From: Variovorax dokdonensis
GTDB taxonomy: Bacteria; Pseudomonadota; Gammaproteobacteria; Burkholderiales; Burkholderiaceae_C
DNA length: 64,000 nt
Reading direction: 5' to 3'
NCBI RefSeq assembly: GCF_030316895.1
Contig: NZ_JASZYV010000001.1
Span: 1,178,001 to 1,242,000, forward strand
The stretch's first letter is position 1; each line of letters starts with the position of its first letter. Below are positions 35,778 to 45,179 of the stretch, in pieces. The translations under genes and the position numbers were made by a program. The notes under the pieces are model-generated. The model did no database searches and was not told the origin of the DNA. It was given only the letters and a program-made list of their open reading frames with translations.

Positions 35778-36833
35778 ATGACCTACCTGGCCAAGCCCCG
35801 CCTGCACCATCCGACGCTGGCAACCAACAAGGTCGGCTACACCCGGCGCGACTACGAAGGAAAGATCTCCACCCTGTGCGCCGGCTGCGGGCACGATTCC
35901 ATCTCGGCTTCGATCATCGAGGCCTGCTGGGAGCTCGACATCGAGCCGCACCGGGTGGCCAAGCTCTCGGGCATCGGCTGCAGCAGCAAGACGCCCGACT
36001 ACTTCCTGGGCGCCTCGCACGGCTTCAACACCGTGCACGGACGCATGCCCAGCGTGCTGACCGGCGCCAACCTTGCCAACCGGGACCTCCTCTATCTCGG
36101 TGTCTCGGGCGATGGCGATTCGGCATCCATCGGCCTGGGCCAGTTCGCGCACGCCATGCGGCGCGGCGTTCGCATGGCCTACATCGTGGAGAACAACGGC
36201 GTGTACGGCCTGACCAAGGGGCAGTTTTCGGCCACTGCCGACCAAGGCAGCAAGAGCAAGAAAGGCGTGGTCAACACCGACAGCGCCATCGACCTGGTGG
36301 GCATGGCGCTTCAGCTGGGCGCCACTTACGTGGGGCGCGGCTTCTCGGGCAACAAGGCGCAGCTGGTCCCGCTGATCAAGGGGGCGATCAGTCATGGTGG
36401 TGCCGCGTTCATCGACGTCATCAGTCCTTGCGTGGCCTTCAACAACCACCCCGGGAGCACCAAGAGCTACGACTACGTGCGCGAACACAACGAGGCCGTG
36501 AGCCGCATCGACTTCATCTCGGGCCGGGAAGAGATCACCGCCGACATCGCGCCCGGCGAGGTGATGGACGTCCGTCAGCACGACGGCACCTTGCTGCGCC
36601 TGCGCAGCCTGCATGCCAACTACGACCCGTCCGATCGATACGCCGCGATGGCGTACATGCAGAAGCACCAGGCGTTGGGCGAGATCGTCACCGGGCTGCT
36701 CTACGTCGATCCGCTGGCGACCGACCTGCACACCGCGCTCAACACAGTCGAGCAGGCGCTCAACGGGCTCGACGTGGCCGAGTTGTGCCCGGGTGCCGCG
36801 TCGCTGGAAAAGCTCAACAACTCCTTACGTTGA
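35778..36833 (+). CDS. 2-Oxoacid:acceptor oxidoreductase, beta (TPP-binding) subunit
   Basis: A 351-residue TPP subunit. CAGCGHDSISASIIEAC near residue 34 and GIGCSSKTPDYF near 67 supply three cysteines of the 4Fe-4S cluster, and VISPCVAFNNHPGSTKSYDY near 215 the fourth, so the cluster appears intact. The TPP/Mg motif is GVSGDGDSASIGLGQFAHAMRRG followed by ENNGVYGLTKGQFSAT, as in KorB-type subunits. It lies 16 bp after the alpha subunit. With the upstream flavoprotein it forms a complete three-gene redox module, notable in an apparently aerobic chromosome. Confidence 0.93.
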   Translation: MTYLAKPRLHHPTLATNKVGYTRRDYEGKISTLCAGCGHDSISASIIEACWELDIEPHRVAKLSGIGCSSKTPDYFLGASHGFNTVHGRMPSVLTGANLANRDLLYLGVSGDGDSASIGLGQFAHAMRRGVRMAYIVENNGVYGLTKGQFSATADQGSKSKKGVVNTDSAIDLVGMALQLGATYVGRGFSGNKAQLVPLIKGAISHGGAAFIDVISPCVAFNNHPGSTKSYDYVREHNEAVSRIDFISGREEITADIAPGEVMDVRQHDGTLLRLRSLHANYDPSDRYAAMAYMQKHQALGEIVTGLLYVDPLATDLHTALNTVEQALNGLDVAELCPGAASLEKLNNSLR

Positions 36834-36893
36834 GACGCCTTGCGCGCTGGCCGCGCAGGCCTCAGCATGTGCAGTCCAGCAGGAGGGAATCCC

Positions 36894-37334
36894 ATGGCCG
36901 AACGCACCGTGTTCCAGTCCATCTCGCGCAAGCACGTTCTCTGCCTGGGCCAGCACGCCAGCGTGCGCGAGGCGGCCGGCGTGATGACGCGCGCCAACTG
37001 CGGCAGCGTGTTGATCATGGAACCGCCCGACCTTCTGCTCGGCATCCTGACCGAGCGCGACCTCATGACGCGCGTGCTGGCGCGCGCGCTCGATCCCGAG
37101 CGGACCACGGTTCGCGAAGTCATGACGCCCAATCCCATCTGCGTGCCGCCAGAGATGCCGGTGTCTGACGCCGTGTGCCTCATGCTGGAGCGCGGCTTCC
37201 GGCATCTGCCGCTGATGACCGCGAGTGGCCGCATCCTCGGTGTGTTCTCGGTGCGCGACGCGCTGCCGCGCGAACTGGGTGTGGCCTGGAGCCAGGCGCA
37301 ATTCAACGAGCAGGTGAACGACGTTCTGGGCTGA
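36894..37334 (+). CDS. Two-CBS-domain protein
   Basis: A 146-residue protein made of two CBS motifs: about 10-65 (VREAAGVMTRANCGSVLIME, LLGILTERDLMTRV) and about 80-140 (VREVMTPNPICVPPEMPVSDAVCLM, RHLPLMTASGRILGVFSVRDAL). Such pairs bind adenine nucleotides and act as energy-state sensors. AGGAGG lies 7 nt upstream of the ATG. It is 60 bp after the oxidoreductase beta subunit on the same strand and may regulate that complex; this is inferred from position only. Confidence 0.9.
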   Translation: MAERTVFQSISRKHVLCLGQHASVREAAGVMTRANCGSVLIMEPPDLLLGILTERDLMTRVLARALDPERTTVREVMTPNPICVPPEMPVSDAVCLMLERGFRHLPLMTASGRILGVFSVRDALPRELGVAWSQAQFNEQVNDVLG

Positions 37335-37634
37335 GGCCCGGCCTCGAACCTGCCGCTTCGGCGGGCCGAACCTGATCAGCGCGCAACGCAGTTGCGCTCA
37401 TGCGTGCGGCGTCGTCCGCAGTGCTGCCTTCACTGTTCCCTTGCGCCCCAAGCGGGCGAGAGTCACCTGCGTCCAGGTGCTGCTCGTCGGGCGTCGCTCG
37501 CAAGAAAGCGAAATTTCCCACAGCTAACGCAGAAACAGCGGGTAAGGAAAGCTGAGTTGTTCGGCTTCAATCCCCGGCGGTTTCGCACAAGCCTGTGAGA
37601 AGTTTCTTGCGCTGCGAGACACAAGGGAGAACAA
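37335..37634. other. 300-bp intergenic region upstream of the giant autotransporter
   Basis: No convincing gene, terminator or standard promoter was found. The only clear signal is the ribosome site AAGGGAG shortly before the GTG at 37635. The promoter of the autotransporter gene presumably lies here. Confidence 0.4.
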
Positions 37635-40600
37635 GTGAACAAGATTCATCGAATCGTCTGGTGCGCTGCACGTGATGCCTGGGTTGCGGCTTCCGAGTTC
37701 AGCAAGGGCCGAAGCAAGGGTGCCAGCCGTTCCATCGCCAGGGCATTGCTCGGCGCAGCGGCGCTGTGTTTGGCGAGCGGTGGCTCGGGCCTCGCGCGAG
37801 CCGGCGTTGCTTGCGGCGATGGCTCCTCGCCTGTAGCGGGCGTGTGTCCGGTCGGATTCAACCCGCTCGATCACGACGACATGGCCGGTGCCACCATCGC
37901 GGATGGGGCAGGCCAGTCGGTGATATTGCGAGGCAGCGCCAGCGATATCGCGCTGGGCAATACCGGCCTTGTCTACCCGACGTTTGCCGAGCTTGTGCCA
38001 GCCTTGAACGAGCGCGAGAAGTTGAGCCTGGGTGCACAGGTCCTGGGGGTGAAGACGCCCGACCCCATCACTGGCGGCAGCCTGACCGTGGCGACCTACG
38101 ACAGCGCTCGCTTTTCCGTATCCAACTGGGGCACCGCCAGGGCGGATCAATACAACAACGTCGGAAACGGGCAGTACGTCGGCGCGAACATGCTGTCGGT
38201 GCACAACGGCGCCAGCGGTGTGGTCGACATCGGTGACAAGACCCGGGCGCCAGCGGCTGCCGGCAACGCAATCTCCATGGCCGCCAAGAGCACGAGCATC
38301 GCCATCGCGCGGGGCGATGGCAGCAGCGTCGACTGGGCCTCGCGCAACCTGATCATCTTCGTGGCCGGCTATGCGCCCAGCGGTGCGACGAGCGCCAACC
38401 TGAACGTCACCGTGCCCGTCTATGCCGGGACCTTCAGGGGCTTCGATGGGCGCAGCTATACCGTCACCAACGTGAAGGAACTGGCCGCCTACAACGACGT
38501 GCTGGTGGCAGCGCTGCGCGCGGGCAAGTTGAAATCCCAGGCCGCCTATGACGCGGCTTTCAATCAGGCGGTGAGCCAGCGGCAGGAGAGCCACGCGTAC
38601 AGCGTGTCGTTCAGCGCAGACGACGAAATCACAGTGCCGAGGGGGTTCAGCCATTCCATTCTTGTCGACGGCGCGGGTGCGCGGGGCAGGATTCTTGCGG
38701 GGGCGCAGATCGACCAGCGATCCGCGACCGTCGGCGTCTTCAACGGCGGGCGCTTCGAGGTGGAACGGGGCGGCTCGATGTCGTCGTCGGGAAGCCTCGG
38801 CCTGCGACTGGCCTCGGGCGGCACCGCCTTCAACAACGGGGTCATGTCGGGTGGCTACTACGCGGAGAACGGCTGGGACACCACGCGGGACGGCAACTAC
38901 AACGGAAAGTACACCGAAGCCAGGCTCGTCCTGGCGACGGACCCCGGCACCACGTTCACCAACAACGGCATCATGAACGTGGCCGGATGGAACCTGAGCA
39001 CCACGCCGGGTGAGCAGTACGCGGTGAAGCTGTCGGCCAAGGCCGCGGCCGTCAACAACGGCATCATCAACGTGGATGTGGCCAACACGGCCAGCTATGG
39101 CACGACTTACGGCGCCATCGCCAACGGCGATGCGATCTTTACCAACAGTCCGACCGGGGTGATCTACATGGGCCGGGCAGCGCAGTACAACGCCGCGTCG
39201 CCCGAGGCGGTCGTCGACACCACCAATGCCGACAACGGCGGCAGCGATGTCGGCATTCGCGTGACCGAGACGGCGCGGGCGGTGAACGAGGGAAGGATCG
39301 TCGTCGGCACGCTCACCCAGAACGCAAAGGCCTTCCTGGTCGCCAACGCGACCAGAGCCACCGCCATCAATTCCGGGACCATCGAAGTGAACGGCCGTGC
39401 GCCCGGAGATCCTCTGGAAAACATTGCGATGCACGCGATCAACAGCGGATCGAGCGTCGTGCTCAATCGCGGCACGATCAACCTCAATGGCGTCAATGGC
39501 GTGGGCATCAAGGTCGAAAGCTCGGGCGGTAGCAGTGCGTTGGCGCAGACCTCCGGCTCGATCAACGTTGCCGGCGGCCTCGACCCGGGCAGCGGCTTGC
39601 GCAGCTATGGAGTCTGGGCCGATGGCAGTGGATCGCGGGTGGATGTGTCGGGCGCCGTCAACCTCGATGGCGACGGCGCGATCGGCGTGCATGCGCGACA
39701 GGGTGGGACAGTGGCCATCGCGACGGGCGGCAGTGTCCGGTTCAATGACGGAATGGGGCAGATCGGCTACTTCGTCCATGGCCCAGGCTCCAGCATCAGG
39801 GGAAACGGCACCACTTCGTTCGAAGTGAGTACGGACGAGTCGACGCTTTTCCGGCTTGAAGCCGGGGCAGACTACCGCGCGGCCGCTGGCTCGGGCGGGA
39901 CGTTGCTGGCATCGGGCGAACGGGCAACGGCGGTGGTCATGACGGGCGCCACGGGCAGTGACGTGTCGGCATACAACTCGGGAGCGCTCAACGCACGCCT
40001 GACCGGCCGAAACGCCACCGCTGTTCGCATCGAAGGCGGCGCACAAGGCAAGATCTCCACCGCGGCGATGGTCAATCTGGATGCCGTCGGCACCGTGGCG
40101 GGCGTGGTGGACGGGCAGAAGTACGGTATCGATGGCGCGGCGGTCGGCGATCCTGTCGCTGGCGTGCTGTCCGACGCCAGCCTGGAGGCGGGTGCGGCGG
40201 GGTTCGGCTCCGGCACGCTGCTGGTCAGCGGTGCGGCCCTGAGTTCGGCGCTCGACGAAGTGACGGGATACATCGCGCGCAATGGCGCTGAACTGGCGAA
40301 CACCGGCAGCATCGCTTTCCTGGGCCGGGACACCACGGGCATCCGGGTCGAAGCAGGTGCACGAGCCACCAACTTCGGAAGCATCACGGTCAACGACGGC
40401 GGCACGGGCATCGATGCACAGGACGCGAGCGGTACCCTGCCTACTTTGGTCAGGACCTCTGGCGACATGTTCTTGCAGGGTGGCTCGCCGGAGCGGCAAA
40501 CGGTGGGCATTCGCGCCAGTGGCACGCAGACCGTGGTCCGAATGACGGGCGGAACGATGACGCTCCAAGGCGATGGTGCCGCCGGCGTGCAGGCCGCCGA

Positions 40601-43600
40601 TGGTGCGACGGTCCACGTCGAATCCGGCAGCACCTTGGCCGTCGAAGGCAACGACGCACGTGGCCTGCAGGTGACGGGCGGCGCGCAAGCCACCGTGGCC
40701 GCCGGTGCGAAGATCGAACTGGCTGGCGTCGGCGCCACGGCTGGCATCGTCGACGGGAAGCGCTACGGACTCGACGGCAGCGAGCAGGCCACAGGCACTG
40801 GCTCGACCCTGACCAACGCCACGGCCGTGAGCGCCTCTCATGCGGGCGCCACCGGCTTCGTCACTCAGAACCAGGGCAGCCTGGTCAACACCGGCAGCGT
40901 CGTCCTCGCGGGCGCGAACTCGCAGGCCGTGCGCGTGCAGTCCGGGCAACTGAACAATGCCGGCAACCTCACCGCCAACGGCACTGCGGTGTACGTCGAA
41001 GGCGCGGACTCGTCGGTCACCAACAGCGCCACCATCCTGGCCATCGACGGTAAGGCCGCGGTCGAACTGGGCAGCGGCGCCAGCCTCGATCTTGTCGGCG
41101 CCGGCCTGGGCACGCTCGAAGCTCGCGGCAGTGCCCACGGCGTGCTCGTCAGCGCAGGCGCAGTCGGCCTGACGGTGCAAGGCGCACACATCGTCGTCAA
41201 TGCGCCGGGCGCCACCGGCCACGGCATCGAGAATGCGGCCGAGATCGGCAACCTGCAGTTGAACGAGATCACGATCGACGTGGCCGACGGCATCGGGCTT
41301 CGCACTGGTGCCAGCATCAACAACAACAACAGCGGCACGATCCGCGTGGCGGGCAGCGGAACCGGCATCGCCTTGCAGAACGCCGACGGCAGCCAAGCGG
41401 CCAATGCGTTGGACCTGTCGGCCTCCGAGGCGCTGAACATCAAGGTCAGCGGCGCGGGCGGCCAGGGCCTGGTGGCCAATACCACGGGCAAGGTCGACTC
41501 CGCCGTCAGCGTCGACGTCGGCCACGCCGCCGGCGGCTCCGCCCTGGTGTTGCGCCAGGGAGTCACCGAGGCGATCAACCGCGGCTCGCTCACCTCCATC
41601 AGCGCCCTGGCGCCCACGGTCGATGCGGGCGCGGCCCGCCGCTTCACGAACGCACGGGGCGGCCTCATCGCCGCCAGTGCGATCGGCGATGCGCTGGCCC
41701 TGAGCGACGAGGACTCCGAATTCGTCAACCAGGGCCGCATCACCGGCGTCGTGGCGCTGGGCGCAGGCGCCAACTCTGCGCTGCTGGACAACGGGTCGAC
41801 GTTGTCGGGCACCCTGAATGGCGGCAGCGGCGACGACCTGGTGACGGTCAGGGGCAATGCGAGCTTCGACGCTGTAGACGGCGTCTCGGGTACCGACCAG
41901 CTTGTCTTCGACGGCGCGCGCTACACCTACGACGACGCAGGCGCCATCGCACACTTCGACACCGTGCGGTTGTCGAACGGTGCCGTCGTCACCATCAAGC
42001 AGGCCCTGCTGGCCGCCGACGACGGCCGCGACGGCAGCGCCATCGTCATCGACGGCGGCAGCACGCTGGCTGTGGCGGCAACAGTCGGCGCCTTTACGCT
42101 GAACAACCCGCTGCAAGGCGCAGGCACTGTCACCACCAGCAGTGGCGGGCAGTCTTTCGACTTCGGCGTGGCCAATGCAGGCACGACCGGCGCGGATTTC
42201 ACCGGAACGCTGTCGCTGGGGGACACCACCTTTGCGCTGAAAGAGCAGAACACGGGCGCGCTGCGCAACGCTACGCTGCGGGCCGGCGAGGGCAGTGTGA
42301 GCACGGTGGGCGAGGGCGAGCAGCGCATCGGGGGCTTGGACATCGACGGCGGCACCCTGCGCTTTGCGGCGAACCTTCCCGACCAGATTGGCGCCAGCAC
42401 CACCATCGCCGCCCGCACTCTGGATGCCAGCCACGCGGGCGTCGTGCAGGTCAGCGTACCCGCCGGCTACGACCTGAGCCCCAAGGACACGCCCGATCGC
42501 GTCAACCTCTTGAAGCAGGACGACGCCAACATCGGCACCCGGCTGGTGAGCGCGACTCGCGTCACCGGCCATGGCGGCGGTCTGGCGCTGCAGGATCAGC
42601 AGGGCAACGCGATCGCTTCCGCCCGTCTGCTTGATATTGCCCAGGGCGGCGAGACCGTGGCCAGGGGCTCCTACGACCATCGCCTGAGCACCGCGCCGGG
42701 CGACGGGCTGTACGTCAACTGGGGCCTCACGCAGTTGGACTTGCAGCAAGGCCGCAGCCTGAGCCTGAGCCAGGACAGCGGCGCCACTGGTGCGGGTGCG
42801 GACATGTCGGCCAGGGTGACAGGGCTGGGCAGCCTGGTGGTCGATGCCGGCGCGGGCACCGTGTCACTGTCCAACCCGGGCAACGACTACAGCGGCCAGA
42901 CCATGGTGGCCACCGGCACGCTGCGCCTGGAGGCGGACAACGCCCTGGGCAAGACCAACCGGCTCGACATCGCCAACGCCGCAATCGCCGATCTGAACGG
43001 CAAGACGCAGACCATCGGTGCCTTCAATGGCGAGACGAACTCGACGCTTGACATCAACGGCGGCGCGCTCGGTATTGCCAACGGCGGCATCTCCGCCGGC
43101 GCCTTGAAGGGCAAGGGGCGGTTGAACGTCGCCGGGGGCGTGCTGGACGTGCAAGGCGCCAATCGGGCGCTGGCCGCGAACACGACCATCGCCACAGGTG
43201 CGGAGGTTCGGATCAACGATGTGGCCGGGCTGGGCAGCGGAGCGATCGACCACCAGGGCGTGCTGACGGTGGATGGAGCCCAAGGCGAACTGGTCAATGC
43301 GGTGAGCGGCGCGGGCGATCTGGTCAAACGCGGCGGCGGCACACTGAGCGTGGGCGATTCAGTGCGCCACAGCGGTACGTCGCGCATCGAAGCGGGCGAG
43401 CTGATGGTGGGCGATGCGGCGCACCCGGCACGCTGGCTCGGCGCGGCCAATGCGGGCGAGGTGACGGTGGCCGAGGGCGCTGTGCTCACAGGCAGCGGCA
43501 CGGTCAGCGGGCATGTGACCAACGAGGGCACCATCCGTGCGTTGAATGCGCTGCCTTCGCAGCAGGCGCAAAGTCCCCTGGCTGCCGTGGCCGTCAAGGG

Positions 43601-45170
43601 CACGCCAACGTTCAAGGCCGCAGCGTCCGCAGCCCAGGCTGTCGCTCCGGTGCTGCCCAACTCCACGCTGACCTTGTCGCAAGGCCTGGTCAACCGCGGC
43701 CTGGTGCAACTTGCCGGCCCCTCGCAGAGCGCGCCAGGCAACGTCCTGCATGTCAAGGGCAACTACGTGGGCGAAGGCGCTCGGCTGCTCATTCGCACCG
43801 TGCTGGCCGACGATGCATCACCGACCGACAAGCTGGTGATCGAGGGAGGACGGGCCTCGGGCAGCACGGCGGTGATCGTGCAGAGCGCAGGTGGCCCTGG
43901 CGCGCCGACGATGCAGGGCATCCGCGTGGTGGAAACATTGAACGGCGGCACGACCGCGAGCGATGCTTTCCATCTGGATGCGTCTTCCACGGGGTATCGG
44001 AAAGGCACGGGCACGCTCGCGGCCGGCGCCTATGACTACAACCTCTTGCGTGGCGGCAATGGCGGGCAGGCCGAGGATTGGTACCTCACTTCGGATACGG
44101 AAAGCCCGGGCAACGCAACGACACCGGACATGCCGGAAGACACGGGTGCAGCCGCCACCCATGTGGCGACAGATCCAGGCATCGCCGCGCCGTCCGCGCC
44201 GAGCTACCGTCCCGAAGTCGGCGCCTACCTGGCCAACCGTGCCGCTGCCCGGCAGATGGCGATGCACACCTTGCGTGATCGCCAGGGCCAGGCGCCCGGC
44301 GTGGATCGGGACGGTCAACTGCCCGGAAAGGGCGCCGCCAGCGATGCCAATGGCTCACTGCGGGTCGAAGGCACTAACAGCCAGCGCTATGGCGTCGATC
44401 CGATGAGCACGGTCGATGGCAGTTCGTACCTTCTGCACGGCGGCGCCGATCTGATCCGCCTGGGCGACGGCGGCGAGGGCAGCATCCGCATCGGCGCGAT
44501 GGGCATGCTCGGCCAGATGAGCAGCGCCTATCGGAACCGCCGCGGCATCGCCCAAGGCCAGGTCGATGGCTACAACCTGGGCGCCTACGGCACCTGGTAC
44601 GGCAGGCAGGACATCCTCTCCGGTCCCTACGTGGACGCCTGGGTCATGGGCGGGCAGTACCGCAGCACCGTGCAGGGCCAGGGCTTGGCACGGGAGTCCT
44701 ACAACGCCACGGGCGTGACCGCTTCGCTGGAAGCAGGCTATGCCTTCAAGCTGCTGGACGACGACAGGCACCAGATGTACGTGGAGCCGCAGGCACAGGT
44801 GATCGTGTCGACGTACCGCGCCAGCGATCACGCCGAAGCCACGGGCACGGTGATTTCGGGCATGGACAGTAGCGCGGTCACCACGCGCCTGGGCGTGCGG
44901 GTGCACGGCAACACCCAGGATGATGTCGGCATTCGGCAGCTTCGCCCGTTCGCGGAGTTGAACTGGTGGCACGACGGTGCCGATACGACGATGCGCTTCA
45001 ACGGCGATGTGGTTCGCGACGCGTTGCCGTCGAACCGCATCGAGGTCAAGGTGGGCCTGCAGGTCAACCTGAGCAAGCAGGTCAGCGCATGGGGCGCCTT
45101 GGGGGGCGAAGTTGGCAGCCACGGCTACCGCTCGGGCAGGATCCAGGCAGGAGCGAAGTACAGCTGGTGA
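37635..45170 (+). CDS. Giant type Va autotransporter with ESPR signal peptide
   Basis: A 2511-residue secreted protein. Residues 1-55 are an extended signal peptide (MNKIHRIVWCAARDAWVAASE, basic patch, hydrophobic LLGAAALCLASGGSGLA, cleavage near ARA), typical of large autotransporters. The passenger (about 56-2200) is Gly/Ala/Ser/Asn/Thr-rich beta-helix sequence with many NTG, NNG and GTI turns and autotransporter-associated strand repeats (NPGNDYSGQTMVATGTLRLE near 1750). The translocator barrel (about 2230-2511) ends in IQAGAKYSW. Two passenger modules share VDGQKYGIDG / VDGKRYGLDG about 214 residues apart. Likely an adhesin or biofilm factor; ligand unknown. GTG start with GGGAG upstream. 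Confidence 0.92.
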   Translation: MNKIHRIVWCAARDAWVAASEFSKGRSKGASRSIARALLGAAALCLASGGSGLARAGVACGDGSSPVAGVCPVGFNPLDHDDMAGATIADGAGQSVILRGSASDIALGNTGLVYPTFAELVPALNEREKLSLGAQVLGVKTPDPITGGSLTVATYDSARFSVSNWGTARADQYNNVGNGQYVGANMLSVHNGASGVVDIGDKTRAPAAAGNAISMAAKSTSIAIARGDGSSVDWASRNLIIFVAGYAPSGATSANLNVTVPVYAGTFRGFDGRSYTVTNVKELAAYNDVLVAALRAGKLKSQAAYDAAFNQAVSQRQESHAYSVSFSADDEITVPRGFSHSILVDGAGARGRILAGAQIDQRSATVGVFNGGRFEVERGGSMSSSGSLGLRLASGGTAFNNGVMSGGYYAENGWDTTRDGNYNGKYTEARLVLATDPGTTFTNNGIMNVAGWNLSTTPGEQYAVKLSAKAAAVNNGIINVDVANTASYGTTYGAIANGDAIFTNSPTGVIYMGRAAQYNAASPEAVVDTTNADNGGSDVGIRVTETARAVNEGRIVVGTLTQNAKAFLVANATRATAINSGTIEVNGRAPGDPLENIAMHAINSGSSVVLNRGTINLNGVNGVGIKVESSGGSSALAQTSGSINVAGGLDPGSGLRSYGVWADGSGSRVDVSGAVNLDGDGAIGVHARQGGTVAIATGGSVRFNDGMGQIGYFVHGPGSSIRGNGTTSFEVSTDESTLFRLEAGADYRAAAGSGGTLLASGERATAVVMTGATGSDVSAYNSGALNARLTGRNATAVRIEGGAQGKISTAAMVNLDAVGTVAGVVDGQKYGIDGAAVGDPVAGVLSDASLEAGAAGFGSGTLLVSGAALSSALDEVTGYIARNGAELANTGSIAFLGRDTTGIRVEAGARATNFGSITVNDGGTGIDAQDASGTLPTLVRTSGDMFLQGGSPERQTVGIRASGTQTVVRMTGGTMTLQGDGAAGVQAADGATVHVESGSTLAVEGNDARGLQVTGGAQATVAAGAKIELAGVGATAGIVDGKRYGLDGSEQATGTGSTLTNATAVSASHAGATGFVTQNQGSLVNTGSVVLAGANSQAVRVQSGQLNNAGNLTANGTAVYVEGADSSVTNSATILAIDGKAAVELGSGASLDLVGAGLGTLEARGSAHGVLVSAGAVGLTVQGAHIVVNAPGATGHGIENAAEIGNLQLNEITIDVADGIGLRTGASINNNNSGTIRVAGSGTGIALQNADGSQAANALDLSASEALNIKVSGAGGQGLVANTTGKVDSAVSVDVGHAAGGSALVLRQGVTEAINRGSLTSISALAPTVDAGAARRFTNARGGLIAASAIGDALALSDEDSEFVNQGRITGVVALGAGANSALLDNGSTLSGTLNGGSGDDLVTVRGNASFDAVDGVSGTDQLVFDGARYTYDDAGAIAHFDTVRLSNGAVVTIKQALLAADDGRDGSAIVIDGGSTLAVAATVGAFTLNNPLQGAGTVTTSSGGQSFDFGVANAGTTGADFTGTLSLGDTTFALKEQNTGALRNATLRAGEGSVSTVGEGEQRIGGLDIDGGTLRFAANLPDQIGASTTIAARTLDASHAGVVQVSVPAGYDLSPKDTPDRVNLLKQDDANIGTRLVSATRVTGHGGGLALQDQQGNAIASARLLDIAQGGETVARGSYDHRLSTAPGDGLYVNWGLTQLDLQQGRSLSLSQDSGATGAGADMSARVTGLGSLVVDAGAGTVSLSNPGNDYSGQTMVATGTLRLEADNALGKTNRLDIANAAIADLNGKTQTIGAFNGETNSTLDINGGALGIANGGISAGALKGKGRLNVAGGVLDVQGANRALAANTTIATGAEVRINDVAGLGSGAIDHQGVLTVDGAQGELVNAVSGAGDLVKRGGGTLSVGDSVRHSGTSRIEAGELMVGDAAHPARWLGAANAGEVTVAEGAVLTGSGTVSGHVTNEGTIRALNALPSQQAQSPLAAVAVKGTPTFKAAASAAQAVAPVLPNSTLTLSQGLVNRGLVQLAGPSQSAPGNVLHVKGNYVGEGARLLIRTVLADDASPTDKLVIEGGRASGSTAVIVQSAGGPGAPTMQGIRVVETLNGGTTASDAFHLDASSTGYRKGTGTLAAGAYDYNLLRGGNGGQAEDWYLTSDTESPGNATTPDMPEDTGAAATHVATDPGIAAPSAPSYRPEVGAYLANRAAARQMAMHTLRDRQGQAPGVDRDGQLPGKGAASDANGSLRVEGTNSQRYGVDPMSTVDGSSYLLHGGADLIRLGDGGEGSIRIGAMGMLGQMSSAYRNRRGIAQGQVDGYNLGAYGTWYGRQDILSGPYVDAWVMGGQYRSTVQGQGLARESYNATGVTASLEAGYAFKLLDDDRHQMYVEPQAQVIVSTYRASDHAEATGTVISGMDSSAVTTRLGVRVHGNTQDDVGIRQLRPFAELNWWHDGADTTMRFNGDVVRDALPSNRIEVKVGLQVNLSKQVSAWGALGGEVGSHGYRSGRIQAGAKYSW

Positions 45171-45179
45171 TCGATCCGC

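Noticed and set aside
37524..42749. A 1741-codon open frame antisense to the giant autotransporter
   Set aside because: It mirrors the codon bias of the sense gene, has no domain-like sequence (Ala/Gly/Val/Arg/His-rich) and no start signal. The sense frame has signal peptide, repeats and barrel.
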